Below, in pieces: positions 16,242 through 24,848 of a stretch of 64,000 nucleotides of DNA. Below the pieces are notes generated by a model, which was not told the DNA's origin, searched no databases, and saw nothing but the letters and a program-made list of their open reading frames with translations. How positions within the stretch are numbered: the stretch's first letter is position 1; the number at the start of each line of letters is the position of its first letter. The translations under genes and the position numbers were made by a program. The DNA is from Streptomyces cellostaticus. GTDB lineage: Bacteria > Actinomycetota > Actinomycetes > Streptomycetales > Streptomycetaceae. The DNA lies in assembly GCF_023630175.1 (NCBI RefSeq), contig NZ_JALLIN010000012.1:1-64000 (forward strand), read 5' to 3'.

Positions 16242-17561
16242 TCAGGCCTTCGCCGGCTCCTCGGCGGGCAGGCTGTCCATGAAGGAGCTGACGGAGAACA
16301 CCGCGCGGCCCGGTCCCGGCTCGCCGTAGCCGGGCGGCGAGGAGAGCCCGAAGTCGTCCATCGTGGCCCGGTAGGCCTCCAGCAGCCGGATGTGGTACTC
16401 CAGCGGCGCGCCCTGCGGGTTCGCCTTGCCGAGCGGTGTGGTGGGCTCCGGGCACCAGGTGGTGAAGCGCGGCGTGATGCCGTGCGACATGAAGAAGCGC
16501 AGGCCCTCGGTGGTGGACGCGATGGCCTCGTCGACGGAGGTGAAGCCGAACGGCTCGGCCATCTCCACGCCCGCGACGAAGTTGGGGATGACGTTGCGCG
16601 CGCCGAAGATCTCCGCCGAGTCCAGGATCCGCCGGTGCCACTCGTCCCGGCCGACGTACCGCTCCTTGCCGGGGCAGTACAGCTCGAACAGCCGGCGGTC
16701 CCACACCTCGTAGTTGGGGTGGTAGATCTGCACGCCGTAGTCCTTGAAGCGCTGCACGTCGTCGCGGGGCAGGGCCTGGGCCACCACCTTGCCGATCCAG
16801 CGTCCGGGGAACCGCTCCTCGATGGCCTTGGCGTAGTGGCCGTAGAAGTCGGCCTCGTCACGGCCCGCGACGGTCTTGGTGATCGCGCCGCCGGTGAGGG
16901 TGTAGGCCGTCGACGCCTTCGCGGTGTCGTACCGGTCGATGATCTCCAGGGCCTCGAGGACCTCCTCGACGTCCTTGACCCCGGTGTACGGCCGGCCGGC
17001 CGCCTTGTGCTGGCGCCAGTTGTGGTTGATGTCGCAGTACTGGCACTCCTCCTTGGCGCCGAAGTACTGGCAGACCCGGAAGACGGTCAGGTAGATCAGG
17101 TAGCCCCACTGGATGGTGGGGGCGACCTCCATCACGGACTTCCCGTTGGAGAGGGTGTGCCGGTAGTACTCGGGCATGGGCGGCACGCCGACGTCGGCGA
17201 TCCGGCTGCCGTCGAGGTACAGGCCCAGGAGCCCCGCCTCGTCGGCCGCGACCCGGTACGGCGAGGCCGGGTTCACCCGTACGGAGACGACGGTGCGCCG
17301 CAGGTCGTACGGGCCGCCCGTGAGGATGATCTCCTCCGGGGGCCGGCGCAGCGCGGCCTCCCCCAGCTCGGGCAGGGTGCCGTGGTCGAAGGAGAAGATG
17401 AAGTACGACTTCGGCTTGACCTCGCCGCTCTCGTTGTCGCTGAGCGCCGAGGCGTCGAAGGCGACTCCGCCCCGGAGCAGGTCCTCCTTGAAGACGGCCT
17501 CCCGCGGCACATGCGGGAAGCGCTCCATCAGATCCTCGACCAGCGCGGTGCGGCTGCCCAT
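16242..17561 (-). CDS. Radical SAM protein with atypical Cys motif
   Basis: 439 residues. The presumed [4Fe-4S] motif is C-x8-C-x2-C in VCQYFGAKEECQYCD rather than the canonical C-x3-C-x2-C. It is followed by typical radical SAM strands (AYTLTGGAITKT for the GGE-like SAM-binding position, KVVAQALPR, and a late FVAGVEMAEP). The N-terminal 140 residues are an extra domain of unknown role. GGAGGAG lies eight bases upstream of ATG 17561. It stands alone and is divergently oriented to a TetR regulator. It probably binds SAM and catalyses a radical reaction, but the substrate is unknown. The C-terminal part lacks the Cys-rich SPASM pattern. Confidence 0.82.
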   Translation of the reverse strand: MGSRTALVEDLMERFPHVPREAVFKEDLLRGGVAFDASALSDNESGEVKPKSYFIFSFDHGTLPELGEAALRRPPEEIILTGGPYDLRRTVVSVRVNPASPYRVAADEAGLLGLYLDGSRIADVGVPPMPEYYRHTLSNGKSVMEVAPTIQWGYLIYLTVFRVCQYFGAKEECQYCDINHNWRQHKAAGRPYTGVKDVEEVLEALEIIDRYDTAKASTAYTLTGGAITKTVAGRDEADFYGHYAKAIEERFPGRWIGKVVAQALPRDDVQRFKDYGVQIYHPNYEVWDRRLFELYCPGKERYVGRDEWHRRILDSAEIFGARNVIPNFVAGVEMAEPFGFTSVDEAIASTTEGLRFFMSHGITPRFTTWCPEPTTPLGKANPQGAPLEYHIRLLEAYRATMDDFGLSSPPGYGEPGPGRAVFSVSSFMDSLPAEEPAKA

Positions 17562-17866
17562 CCGTCATCTCCTCCCGGCTCGGACATTCGGTTCTCACCG
17601 TATGCCCCCCTTCACCCGCCGGCCCCGCCGGGTCCCCGACCCGGCGCGCGGGCCGCCCCGGACCCGGCGGCGCGCCGGGCCGTCCGGTCCGGGGCGGTGT
17701 GATCGGCGGCACACCCGAGCGGGTCACGGCCACCGGCCGCACCCCGTCCCCGGGCGCCGTCCGCCCGGGCCGGGTGTCGCCGTCCGAAGGCCCCGAATCC
17801 CGCGCGGGCCGCAGGCCACGGCCCGGATACCCTGGGACGTCGGCCCGGCAGCGAGGGAGGTGGCCC
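17562..17866. promoter_or_regulatory. Divergent promoter region between radical SAM and TetR genes
   Basis: 305 bp without a gene. On the minus strand a TACGGT element near 17599-17604 could be the -10 of the radical SAM gene. The TetR gene has GGGAGG at 17855-17860. Between them lies very GC-rich sequence in which I see no clear operator. Confidence 0.4.
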
Positions 17867-18451
17867 ATGGCCCGTGCGGGACTCACCGTCGACCGGATCG
17901 TCGTGGCCGCCGCCGAACTCGCCGACGAGGCGGGCTTCGCGAACGTCTCCCTCTCCGCGCTGGCCCGGCGCTTCGGCGTGAAGGACGCGAGCCTGTACTC
18001 GCACGTCCGCAACCTGAACGACCTGCGCACCCGGCTGGCGCTGCACGCGGGCGGCGAACTGATCGACCGGATCGCGGCGGCCGTGGCCGGCCGGGCGGGC
18101 AGGGACGCGCTGACCGCCTTCGCGGGCGCCTACCGGTCGTACGCCCTGGAGCACCCGGGCCGGTACGCGGCCACGCAGATCCGCGTCGACCAGAGCCTGG
18201 TCGCCGACTCCCCCGCCCTGCGCCGCACCGCCGAGATCACCTACGGCATGCTGCGCGCCTACGGGCTGGCCGAGCCCGACCTCACCGACGCCGTACGCCT
18301 GTTGCGGAGCACCTTCCACGGCTACTGCGCCCTGGAGTCCACCGGCGGCTTCGGCGCCCCCCGCGACGCGCGGGCCTCCTGGGACAAGGCGGTGGAGGCC
18401 CTGCACATCGCCCTCACCCACTGGCCCCGCGAGCGGCGAGCCGGCGGCTGA
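17867..18451 (+). CDS. TetR-family transcriptional regulator (WHG-type C-terminal domain)
   Basis: 194 residues. Residues 5-50 are a TetR helix-turn-helix (ADEAGFANVSLSALARRFGV, then KDASLYSHVRN). The C-terminal ligand-binding domain follows, with an FHGYCALESTGGFG segment typical of the WHG-domain subgroup. The ATG at 17867 has GGGAGG six bases upstream. It is divergent from the radical SAM gene, so that gene or itself is the likeliest target. The ligand is unknown. Confidence 0.88.
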   Translation: MARAGLTVDRIVVAAAELADEAGFANVSLSALARRFGVKDASLYSHVRNLNDLRTRLALHAGGELIDRIAAAVAGRAGRDALTAFAGAYRSYALEHPGRYAATQIRVDQSLVADSPALRRTAEITYGMLRAYGLAEPDLTDAVRLLRSTFHGYCALESTGGFGAPRDARASWDKAVEALHIALTHWPRERRAGG

Positions 18452-18484
18452 GCGGGACTGCCGCGGCCTCATGGGTGCGGCCCG

Positions 18485-18943
18485 TCACGAGAGGTCCCCC
18501 ACCGCGTCCGCGTAGTAGGTGGACTCCGCCACGTGGTGCGCCAGTTCACGGAAGGTCCAGCCTTCACCGGGCGAGGCGTCGAGTTGTTCGGCGGTCAGCG
18601 CGTCCAGGCGTACGGCCCAGATGCGGGCGAGCCGGGTGAGGCGGCTGCGAGCCTCGTCGAGGTCGTCGGCGGTGAAGGGGGCCAGGTCCGCGGCCGTGGT
18701 GATCGCGGAGGCGTGCCAGCGGTCCGGCCGGGGGGCCTCACCCGCCAACCTGGCCTCCAGTTCGGCCAGATGGTCGATGAGGTGGTCGGTGACCCTGCGG
18801 ATCGCCTTGTGCGGGGTGTGGACGCGGTCGTCGGCGTGGACCGGGGTGCCGTCCCAGGCGGTCCAGCCGGCGGCCAGCGCCAGCACGTGTCCGACCATGG
18901 CGGTGACGGCCCCTGCGGGCGTTCGCTGTGCGGTGTCGCTCAT
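18485..18943 (-). CDS. DinB/maleylpyruvate-isomerase-like four-helix protein
   Basis: 152 residues, mostly helical, with an N-terminal hydrophobic helix and histidines spaced as in the DinB-like metal-binding bundle (HLIDHLAELEARL, and a final FRELAHHVAESTYYADAVGDL). Such proteins often act as mycothiol-dependent transferases or bind divalent metal, but no specific role can be assigned. The ATG at 18943 appears leaderless: TAGCGT lies 4-9 bases upstream and there is no ribosome binding site. A GTG at 18952 is an alternative. Confidence 0.75.
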   Translation of the reverse strand: MSDTAQRTPAGAVTAMVGHVLALAAGWTAWDGTPVHADDRVHTPHKAIRRVTDHLIDHLAELEARLAGEAPRPDRWHASAITTAADLAPFTADDLDEARSRLTRLARIWAVRLDALTAEQLDASPGEGWTFRELAHHVAESTYYADAVGDLS

Positions 18944-18997
18944 GCGGAGCACGCTAGGTCCGGGTCCGTTCGGCGGCGGCCGAAACGTCCGCGCCCC

Positions 18998-19366
18998 CTA
19001 CTCCGCGCGCTCGGCCGCGCTGCGCTCCACGCAGAACTCGTTGCCCTCGGGGTCGGTGAGGACCGTCCAGCCGGTGCCGTCGGGCCTGCGCCGGTCGTCC
19101 ACCAGGGTGGCGCCGAGGGCGATCACCCGTTCGACCTCCTCGTCCCGGGTGCGGTCCTGCGGCTGCAGGTCGAGATGCAGCCGGTTCCGGACGGTCTTGC
19201 CCTCCGGCACGGTGACGAACAGCAGTCCCGCGCCCTCGATCAGCGCCTCCGGGTCGCCGGGGTGGTCGTCCTCGTGCAGCGGCCGGCCCAGCACCTTCGA
19301 CCAGAAGTCGCCGAGGGCGTAGGCGTCGGCGCAGGCGATCGTCACGTGCCGGATCCGGGAAGTCAT
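18998..19366 (-). CDS. VOC-family (glyoxalase/bleomycin-resistance-like) protein
   Basis: 122 residues with the VOC beta-alpha-beta-beta-beta pattern: IRHVTIACADAYALGDFWSKVLG at the start (split here as IRHVTIACAD and YALGDFWSKVLG), LHLDL in the middle and WTVLTDPEGNEFCV near the end. This matches the single-domain Glyoxalase_6 type of actinobacteria. ATG 19366 is the first Met of the conserved domain. Longer readings only add unrelated sequence. The substrate is unknown. Confidence 0.8.
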   Translation of the reverse strand: MTSRIRHVTIACADAYALGDFWSKVLGRPLHEDDHPGDPEALIEGAGLLFVTVPEGKTVRNRLHLDLQPQDRTRDEEVERVIALGATLVDDRRRPDGTGWTVLTDPEGNEFCVERSAAERAE

Positions 19367-19760
19367 GCGGTGGAGTCTTCTGCACCCTGCTCCGGCGTGG
19401 CAACCGGGTTGTCCCGGGCCACGAACCGGAACCGCCCGGTCCGTCCCGTGGCCCGGCGGACGGCCGGTTCGCACTCGTCCGTGGAGCACCCGGACCGCGT
19501 GCCGTACGGGGCGCGGCGGACGTCGCCGCCGCCGTGGTCGTGCGGGCGTCCGTGTGCGCGAGGTGGGCGCGAGCCGGGTGGTCCAGTGCTGTGACCGGAA
19601 GGGTTTGCCGGAAGGCTCGCGGCGTCCGGTGCGGTGCAGCGCAAGGCGGAGCGTCGTCCGCGTACCGGACGTACCCGGGTGATGCGACGACGCGGCGAGG
19701 TGCCGTGCCGGGCGCCGCGAGCCGGTGAACCTTTCCGGTCGCAGCACTAACGTGCGTGGC
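19367..19760. other. Intergenic region, no credible gene
   Basis: 394 bp between the divergent VOC gene and mmuM. A minus-strand reading near 19480 contains a CSTDEC motif but has no supported start and no family I recognise. The mmuM -10-like TAACGT is at 19748-19753. Confidence 0.4.
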
Positions 19761-20693
19761 ATGACCAGCAGCACGACCGGCGGCGGCACGCGCCCCCGCC
19801 TCGCCGAAGCCCTCACCGCCGGAGCGGTCGTGCTCGACGGCGGGATGTCCAACCAGCTCGAGTCGGCCGGGTACGACCTGGCGGACGACCTGTGGTCGGC
19901 GCGGCTGCTCGCCGAGCGGCCCGAGGCGATCACCGAGGCGCACCTCGCCTACTTCGACGCCGGTGCGAGCGTGGCGACCACCGCCGGCTACCAGGCCAGC
20001 TTCGAGGGCTTCTGCAGGCGCGGGATCGGCCGGGCGAGCGCGGCGCGGCTGATGGCGCTCAGCGTGGAACTGGCCCGGGAGGCGGCCCGGCGGGCACGGG
20101 CCGGCGGGGCCGACCGGCCGTTGTGGGTGGCGGCCTCGGCCGGCCCGTACGGGGCGATGCTCGCCGACGGCTCCGAGTACCGGGGACGGTACGGGCTGAG
20201 CGTCGGGGAGCTGGAACGGTTCCACCGGCCGCGCCTCGAGGTCCTGGCGGCGGCCGCGCCGGACGCGCTGGCGCTGGAGACCGTCCCCGACGCCGAGGAG
20301 GGGGCGGCGCTGGTGCGCGCGGTGCGGGGGCTGGGGGTGCCCGCATGGCTCTCGTACACCGTCGAGGGCCGGCGTACGCGTGCCGGGCAGACGCTGGAGG
20401 AGGCGTTCGCGCCGGCCGCCGGGACCGACGAGATCATCGCGGTCGGCGTGAACTGCTGCGCGCCGAAGGACGTGGCGTACGCGGTCGGGGTCGCCGCCCG
20501 GGTCACCGGGAAACCGGTCGTGGTCTACCCCAACAGCGGGGAGGCCTGGGACCCGCGGGCACGCGCCTGGACCGGCCGGTCCCGGTTCGCCGCCGGGCGG
20601 GCCGAGGAGTGGCGGGACGCCGGGGCGCGGCTGATCGGCGGCTGCTGCCGGGTGGGACCGGAGGGTATCGCCGCGCTCGCGCGGGCGATGTGA
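19761..20693 (+). CDS. mmuM: Homocysteine S-methyltransferase
   Basis: 310 residues. It transfers a methyl group from S-methylmethionine (or SAM) to homocysteine, giving methionine. The three zinc-binding cysteines are present: NCC near residue 231 and GGCC near residue 295. The N-terminal VLDGGMSNQLE and the internal LALETVPDAEE are family signatures. The length is normal for the single-domain MmuM type. The ATG at 19761 lies eight bases after TAACGT with no ribosome binding site, so the message is probably leaderless. It stands alone and is convergent with the esterase gene. Confidence 0.92.
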   Translation: MTSSTTGGGTRPRLAEALTAGAVVLDGGMSNQLESAGYDLADDLWSARLLAERPEAITEAHLAYFDAGASVATTAGYQASFEGFCRRGIGRASAARLMALSVELAREAARRARAGGADRPLWVAASAGPYGAMLADGSEYRGRYGLSVGELERFHRPRLEVLAAAAPDALALETVPDAEEGAALVRAVRGLGVPAWLSYTVEGRRTRAGQTLEEAFAPAAGTDEIIAVGVNCCAPKDVAYAVGVAARVTGKPVVVYPNSGEAWDPRARAWTGRSRFAAGRAEEWRDAGARLIGGCCRVGPEGIAALARAM

Positions 20694-20733
20694 GCCGGCC
20701 GCGTCCGCGCGGGCCCCGGCACCGCGCGCGGTG

Positions 20734-22305
20734 TCACCGGCGCCGGACGGCGACCGAGCGGCGCAGGCGCCGGACCGCGGAGGCCCGTGCGGCTCCGGGT
20801 GCCCTGACGCCGGGGGCGGACGCAGGCTCCGGGATGGTGGTGGCGGTCGGCCACAGCGCGAGTTCGGCGTCGCGCGGACCGTACGCGACCCGCGGCTCGC
20901 CGCCGTCGAAGATCCGCACCGGATGCGAGGCGTCCCAGGGCCGCCAGCCGGGGTCACCGGTCGCGGCGAACCGCACCCAGGCCGCGTGCATCGCGTCGCA
21001 CAGCTCCTGCGGCGCGCCCGGCCCGGCCAGCTTGGCCGACTCCCGCACCTCCCCGGTGTCGAAGACGAACCCGAGTTCGAGCGCGTGGCAGGCGCCGAGT
21101 CCGGGGACCAGGGACGGCCAGGCGAACTCGTACAGGTACGAGCTGCCCGGGCGGGCGTCGGCGAGCCGGTGCATGGGCAGCCGCAAAAGGTGGTCGGTGA
21201 CCATCTGGCCCACGATCTCGGCGGTGCCGGCGCCGGGGCGCGCGGCCCGGTAGCCGCGGGGCACGTCGTGGCCGGCGTGGCAGCGGGCCATGGCCCCGGC
21301 CAGGGCGACCGTGCCGAGCCGGTCGACGCGCTCGACCAGCCCGCCGGGCACCAGCCACAGCCGGTACTCGTCCCGGGTCCAGCCCATGAGCAGGTCGGCG
21401 CCCCGGGCCGCCTCACCGTCGATCAGGGCCTTGAGCGGGTCCCGGGGGACGAGGTCCCCGTCCACCACGATGCCGAAGGCGGGGCCGCCCAGCACGGGGC
21501 TGCTCAGCCGCCCCACCTCGGCCTGGGTGCGCAGCAGCAGTGCGCGGTCGACCGCCGCGAAGGCCTCGGCGGTGGCCGGGACCTTCAGCCGGCCTGCCAT
21601 GCGGCGCACCATCCGCCGCACCCGGTCGCGCTCCGAGAACTCCGGCGCGCCGCTCTGCAGCACCGCCCGCCGGAACAGGCCCTGGGCCTGGGGCGCGGCG
21701 ATCAGGGCGCCCACGCTGATCGCGCCGGCCGACTGTCCGCACAGGGTGACGTTGTCCGGGTCCCCTCCGAAGGCGGCGACGCCGTCGCGCACCCAGCGCA
21801 GAGCGGCGAGCTGGTCGCGCAGTCCCGGGTTGGGCGGCGCGTCCGGGAACAGTCCGTAGCCTTCCACCCCGAGCCGGTAGTTGACCGAGACGAGCACCAC
21901 CCCGTCCCGTGCGAACGCGTGCCCGCCGTAGACGGGTACCGCGGACGACCCCCTGGTCAGGGCGCCGCCGTGCAGCCACAGCAGTACCGGGAGGCGGGCG
22001 CCGGGGCCCGGCTCGGGGGTCCACACGTTGAGGTTGAGGCAGTCGTCACCGGCGACGACCGGGTCGGAGAGGTACCGGGCGAAGGCCTCGGAGTACGGCG
22101 GTTTCGGCGCCGTCGGTCCGAAGGCACCGGCGTCCCGTACGCCGTCCCACGGCTCGGGCGGCTCGGGCGGCCGGAACCTCCGGGGCCCGAAGGGCGGAGC
22201 GGCGTACGGAATCCCCCGGAACACCGCGACACCCCGCTCGTACCGGCCGCGTACGGCCCCGTGGGGTGTCACGACCACGGGGCCCGTCGGCTGCTCTGCC
22301 GTCAT
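20734..22305 (-). CDS. Type B carboxylesterase
   Basis: 523 residues. A carboxylesterase/para-nitrobenzyl esterase of the alpha/beta-hydrolase fold. Family marks are FRGIPYAAPPFGPRRF near the N-terminus, DDCLNLNVWTP, the oxyanion-hole HGGA, and the nucleophile elbow GQSAGA. No signal peptide is visible, so it is probably cytoplasmic. The start ATG 22305 is within the conserved N-terminal region. An upstream GTG would add residues with no similarity. It hydrolyses carboxylic esters of unknown nature. Confidence 0.9.
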   Translation of the reverse strand: MTAEQPTGPVVVTPHGAVRGRYERGVAVFRGIPYAAPPFGPRRFRPPEPPEPWDGVRDAGAFGPTAPKPPYSEAFARYLSDPVVAGDDCLNLNVWTPEPGPGARLPVLLWLHGGALTRGSSAVPVYGGHAFARDGVVLVSVNYRLGVEGYGLFPDAPPNPGLRDQLAALRWVRDGVAAFGGDPDNVTLCGQSAGAISVGALIAAPQAQGLFRRAVLQSGAPEFSERDRVRRMVRRMAGRLKVPATAEAFAAVDRALLLRTQAEVGRLSSPVLGGPAFGIVVDGDLVPRDPLKALIDGEAARGADLLMGWTRDEYRLWLVPGGLVERVDRLGTVALAGAMARCHAGHDVPRGYRAARPGAGTAEIVGQMVTDHLLRLPMHRLADARPGSSYLYEFAWPSLVPGLGACHALELGFVFDTGEVRESAKLAGPGAPQELCDAMHAAWVRFAATGDPGWRPWDASHPVRIFDGGEPRVAYGPRDAELALWPTATTIPEPASAPGVRAPGAARASAVRRLRRSVAVRRR

Positions 22306-22548
22306 CACCCACCAGCCCTTCACCACACCCGGCCCCCGCCGCGGCGCGGCCACCCGGGTACCGATCAAGCACCGCTCACTTCAGAGCACCACATCCCGCG
22401 GATGTATTCCGGCGCACAGAGTCCGCGTTGCGCCGTAAGGGTGATCAGCCTTCCGGACGCGGACGCCGAAGCGACCGCGGGCACGGCGCCGGCCCCGAGC
22501 ACCGCCGCCGTGAGCCCGCGGCCGCCCGTCAGCCGGGCACCGCACCCG

Positions 22549-22945
22549 TCACACGCCCACGTCCTCGGGCCGCGGCCGCTCGCGGACGATGTCGCGCCCC
22601 AGCGGAAGGGGCGACGCCCTGACGCCGACCCCGCCCGACGGATCCACCCGCGGCAACCGGCCGTCGGCCGCCCTGAGTTCGGTCGGCGCGCAGTCCGTGG
22701 CCCGGTGCGCGGCGAACGGGCGGGGCGTGCTGTGCACGGCCACGTCGACACCGAGGTCGGTCCGGCCACGCGGTGAAGCCGATGTCCGGCAGGCCGTAGC
22801 AGGAGGCCGCGAAGCCGAAGCCCGACACGAACAGCCCGTCGTAGTGCCTGGCCGCGATCGGGGCCGAGCACATGTCGTGCACGCCGATCAGCGGTGTGGT
22901 CCCGGGCCCGGCGATCCGCTCGCGCGGTTGCTTCCCGTAGGTCAA
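22549..22945 (-). pseudogene. Remnant: PEP-mutase/isocitrate-lyase-family N-terminus joined to an unidentified C-terminal fragment
   Basis: From the ATG at 22945 the first 62 codons read as the start of a phosphoenolpyruvate phosphomutase-family protein (LIGVHDMCSAPIAARHYDG, then LFVSGFGFAAS and YGLPDIGFTAWPD). Similarity stops abruptly near 22760. In another frame 22743-22549 reads as a plausible C-terminal end (ASPLPLGRDIVRERPRP, then a stop) of a protein I do not recognise. This looks like a deletion fusion. The 243 bp between here and the esterase start hold nothing recognisable. Confidence 0.65.
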
Positions 22946-23247
22946 GGTCCGGCTCCTTCTGCGGGTGGGTGACGCGGACCTGTGGGAGGTCTCCGCGCCT
23001 CGACGCCCTTTGCCGATCCCAAAGATTCCCTATACGAATGGCTGACCATTGCCATACACGGGCTTTACTCACTCCGATGGCGCAACGGATTCACCGCAGA
23101 AACGTCACTCGGTGACCCGTCCCGCCCAGTACGGGCACGGACCTGGAGCCGCGCGGCCCCGGCGGCGGCCGCCACCCGGGCGCGTACAGCTCGTTTGGAC
23201 GGGTGCGGGATGGCGAACACGGGCACAGGTGTGGGGAGTTCGACCGC
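22946..23247. other. Intergenic, lower-GC stretch with no gene
   Basis: About 300 bp. Bases 23010-23110 have noticeably lower GC than the surroundings and a TATAGG box on the minus strand near 23030 that could have served the decayed gene at 22945. No credible coding region is seen. Confidence 0.4.
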
Positions 23248-23441
23248 ATGGGTACGAGCCGACGGGTGCGCCGGAACGCCTCGGCGATGCGGATGGTGGG
23301 TGCGCTGATCGCCCTCCACCGCGAGGCCGCCGATCCAGACGAGGTGGCCATCCTCACGCAAAGGTGTGCGACGCTGCGGTCACGGGCACTCACCCCGAGG
23401 ACACGCGGGAACTGCTGGACCGTCTCCCGGGAGAGCAATGA
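23248..23441 (+). pseudogene. Frameshifted small ORF preceding a DUF397 fragment
   Basis: Starting at ATG 23248, one frame reads plausibly to LTQRCATLRSRALTP. After a frame change near 23395 the reading continues EDTRELLDRLPGEQ and stops at 23439-23441. The join suggests a single small protein, perhaps the remains of the helix-turn-helix partner usually found before DUF397 genes, but no helix-turn-helix motif is clear. Confidence 0.4.
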
Positions 23442-23606
23442 GCACCGTACTTCAGCTGCAGCGGTAGCGACGGCGGCAACTGCCTCGAGGCCGCCCTCCG
23501 TCCCACCGCCGTCCACGTCCGCGACTCCAGAACCCCGGCCGCTCCCCACCTCACCGTCGCCCCGGCCGCCTGGGCCGCGTTCCTGAGGCTGACCGGGGAC
23601 GCCTGA
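23442..23606 (+). pseudogene. DUF397-domain gene remnant, start out of frame
   Basis: Translation of 23442-23603 gives YFSCSGSDGGNCLEAA followed by TAVHVRDSRTP and LTVAPAAWAAFLR. This is an almost complete DUF397 domain (S-G-x-G-G-N-C-[VL]-E, V-H-V-R-D-S, W-x-x-F). The natural start ATG at 23438 is in a different frame and hits a stop after nine codons, so a small indel has disrupted the gene. Intact DUF397 genes pair with XRE-family regulators in Streptomyces. Confidence 0.7.
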
Positions 23607-23670
23607 CGGGGCGCGGCCGCTGTCCGTTTCCTTCAAGACCGGCGGCCCGGTAGCTGCCTACCGTGGGTCC

Positions 23671-24069
23671 ATGACTCCACGATTCGCCGTGATCGGCGTG
23701 GTGGCCTCCGATCCGGCCGCCTCGCTCGCCTTCTACCGCCGCCTCGGGCTGGTCTTCCCCGAGGATGCCGAGTCCCAGCCGCACGTCGAGGCCGAGCTGC
23801 CCGGCGGGCTGGTGCTCGCGCTGGACACCGAGGAGACCGTGCGGTCCTTCCACCCGGCGTGGCGGCCGCCCGCCGCCGGTGGACGGGTCGCGCTCGCCTT
23901 CCGCTGCGGCTCGCCGGACGAGGTCGACGCCGTGTACGAGGATCTGGTCGGCGCCGGATATCACGGCGAGCTGAAGCCCTGGGACGCGTTCTGGGGCCAG
24001 CGGTACGCCACCGTGCACGACCCCGACGGCAACGGCGTCGATCTGTTCGCCCCGCTGGGCTCTGCCTGA
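23671..24069 (+). CDS. VOC-family (glyoxalase-like) protein
   Basis: 132 residues. The VOC fold is shown by the opening FAVIGVVASDPAASLAFYRRLGL, here with FAVIGV and LAFYRRLGL as key parts, and the closing YATVHDPDGNGVDLFAPL. The ATG at 23671 has TACCGT seven bases upstream and no ribosome binding site, so it is probably leaderless. It converges with an AraC regulator gene with only four bases between the stop codons. The substrate is unknown. Confidence 0.85.
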   Translation: MTPRFAVIGVVASDPAASLAFYRRLGLVFPEDAESQPHVEAELPGGLVLALDTEETVRSFHPAWRPPAAGGRVALAFRCGSPDEVDAVYEDLVGAGYHGELKPWDAFWGQRYATVHDPDGNGVDLFAPLGSA

Positions 24070-24073
24070 GGGT

Positions 24074-24799
24074 TCACGTCCGCTGCCCGAGGGGCGGCCC
24101 GTCGCCGGACGGGCCCTGGCCGCCGAGCAGCTCGCCCAGCGTCCGGCCCGCCAGTTGCCGGACGTCGCGGGCGAGGTGCGGCTGGTCCGCGTAGCCGGTG
24201 CGGGCCGCCGTCTCGGCGTAGGGCACCCCGGAGCGGGCCAGGGCCAGGGCGCGCTGGAGGCGCAGGATGCGGGCCAGGGTCTTGGGGCCGTAGCCGAACG
24301 CGGTCAGGCAGCGCCGGTGCAGCGCGCGTTCGCCGAGGCCGAGGCCGGCGGCCGTGGCCGCCACCGGGTGGCCGGCGTCCAGGCACCGCACCAGCCGGCG
24401 CAGCAGCGGGTCGGGGTCCCCGGACCCCGCGGCCAGGTGCAGGGCGGCCTCCTCCAGGGCCGTCGCCGGCTCCGGTGCGGCCGCGACGCGGTCACGCAGC
24501 CGCCGGGCCCGGGCGGCGGGCCACAGGTCGGTCAGTTCGACCCGGGCGTCGCGCAGTTCCCCGGCCGGTACGCCGAGCAGCGCGGGCGCGGTGCCGGGGA
24601 AGAAACGCAGGCCCGCCCAGGCGCGGGGTGGGCCCTCGGGGACGTGGGCGCGGGTGTCGGGTCCGGCGACCAGCAGCCGGCCCTCGCTGAACAGCAGGTC
24701 CATGCAGCCGTCGGGCAGTACCGGCCGGGCGGCGGGGTCCTCGGGGGTGCGGCGCCACACCACGGCGCCGGTGAGCCTGGACGGCCGTTCCTCGTACAC
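24074..24799 (-). CDS. AraC-family transcriptional regulator
   Basis: 241 residues. The N-terminal half has LPDGCMDLLF and GLRFFPGTAPALLGVPAGEL, the pattern of the DUF6597-like sensor of this AraC subgroup. The C-terminal half is the AraC DNA-binding domain (LGLGERALHRRCLTAFGYGPKTL, shown here as GERALHRRC and FGYGPKTL, then GYADQPHLARDVRQLAG). The GTG start at 24799 follows a TAGCCT box with no ribosome binding site. Tail-to-tail pairing with the VOC gene is common for this subgroup and suggests a functional link. The effector is unknown. Confidence 0.88.
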   Translation of the reverse strand: MYEERPSRLTGAVVWRRTPEDPAARPVLPDGCMDLLFSEGRLLVAGPDTRAHVPEGPPRAWAGLRFFPGTAPALLGVPAGELRDARVELTDLWPAARARRLRDRVAAAPEPATALEEAALHLAAGSGDPDPLLRRLVRCLDAGHPVAATAAGLGLGERALHRRCLTAFGYGPKTLARILRLQRALALARSGVPYAETAARTGYADQPHLARDVRQLAGRTLGELLGGQGPSGDGPPLGQRT

Positions 24800-24848
24800 G
24801 AGCGCCAGGCTACGCCGCCGACGACGCGACGGGCGGCCGGGACGGCGG

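Noticed and set aside
19367..19644. Minus-strand cysteine-containing ORF before the VOC gene
   Set aside because: The reading extends into the VOC gene start region, lacks a supported start and resembles no family I know.
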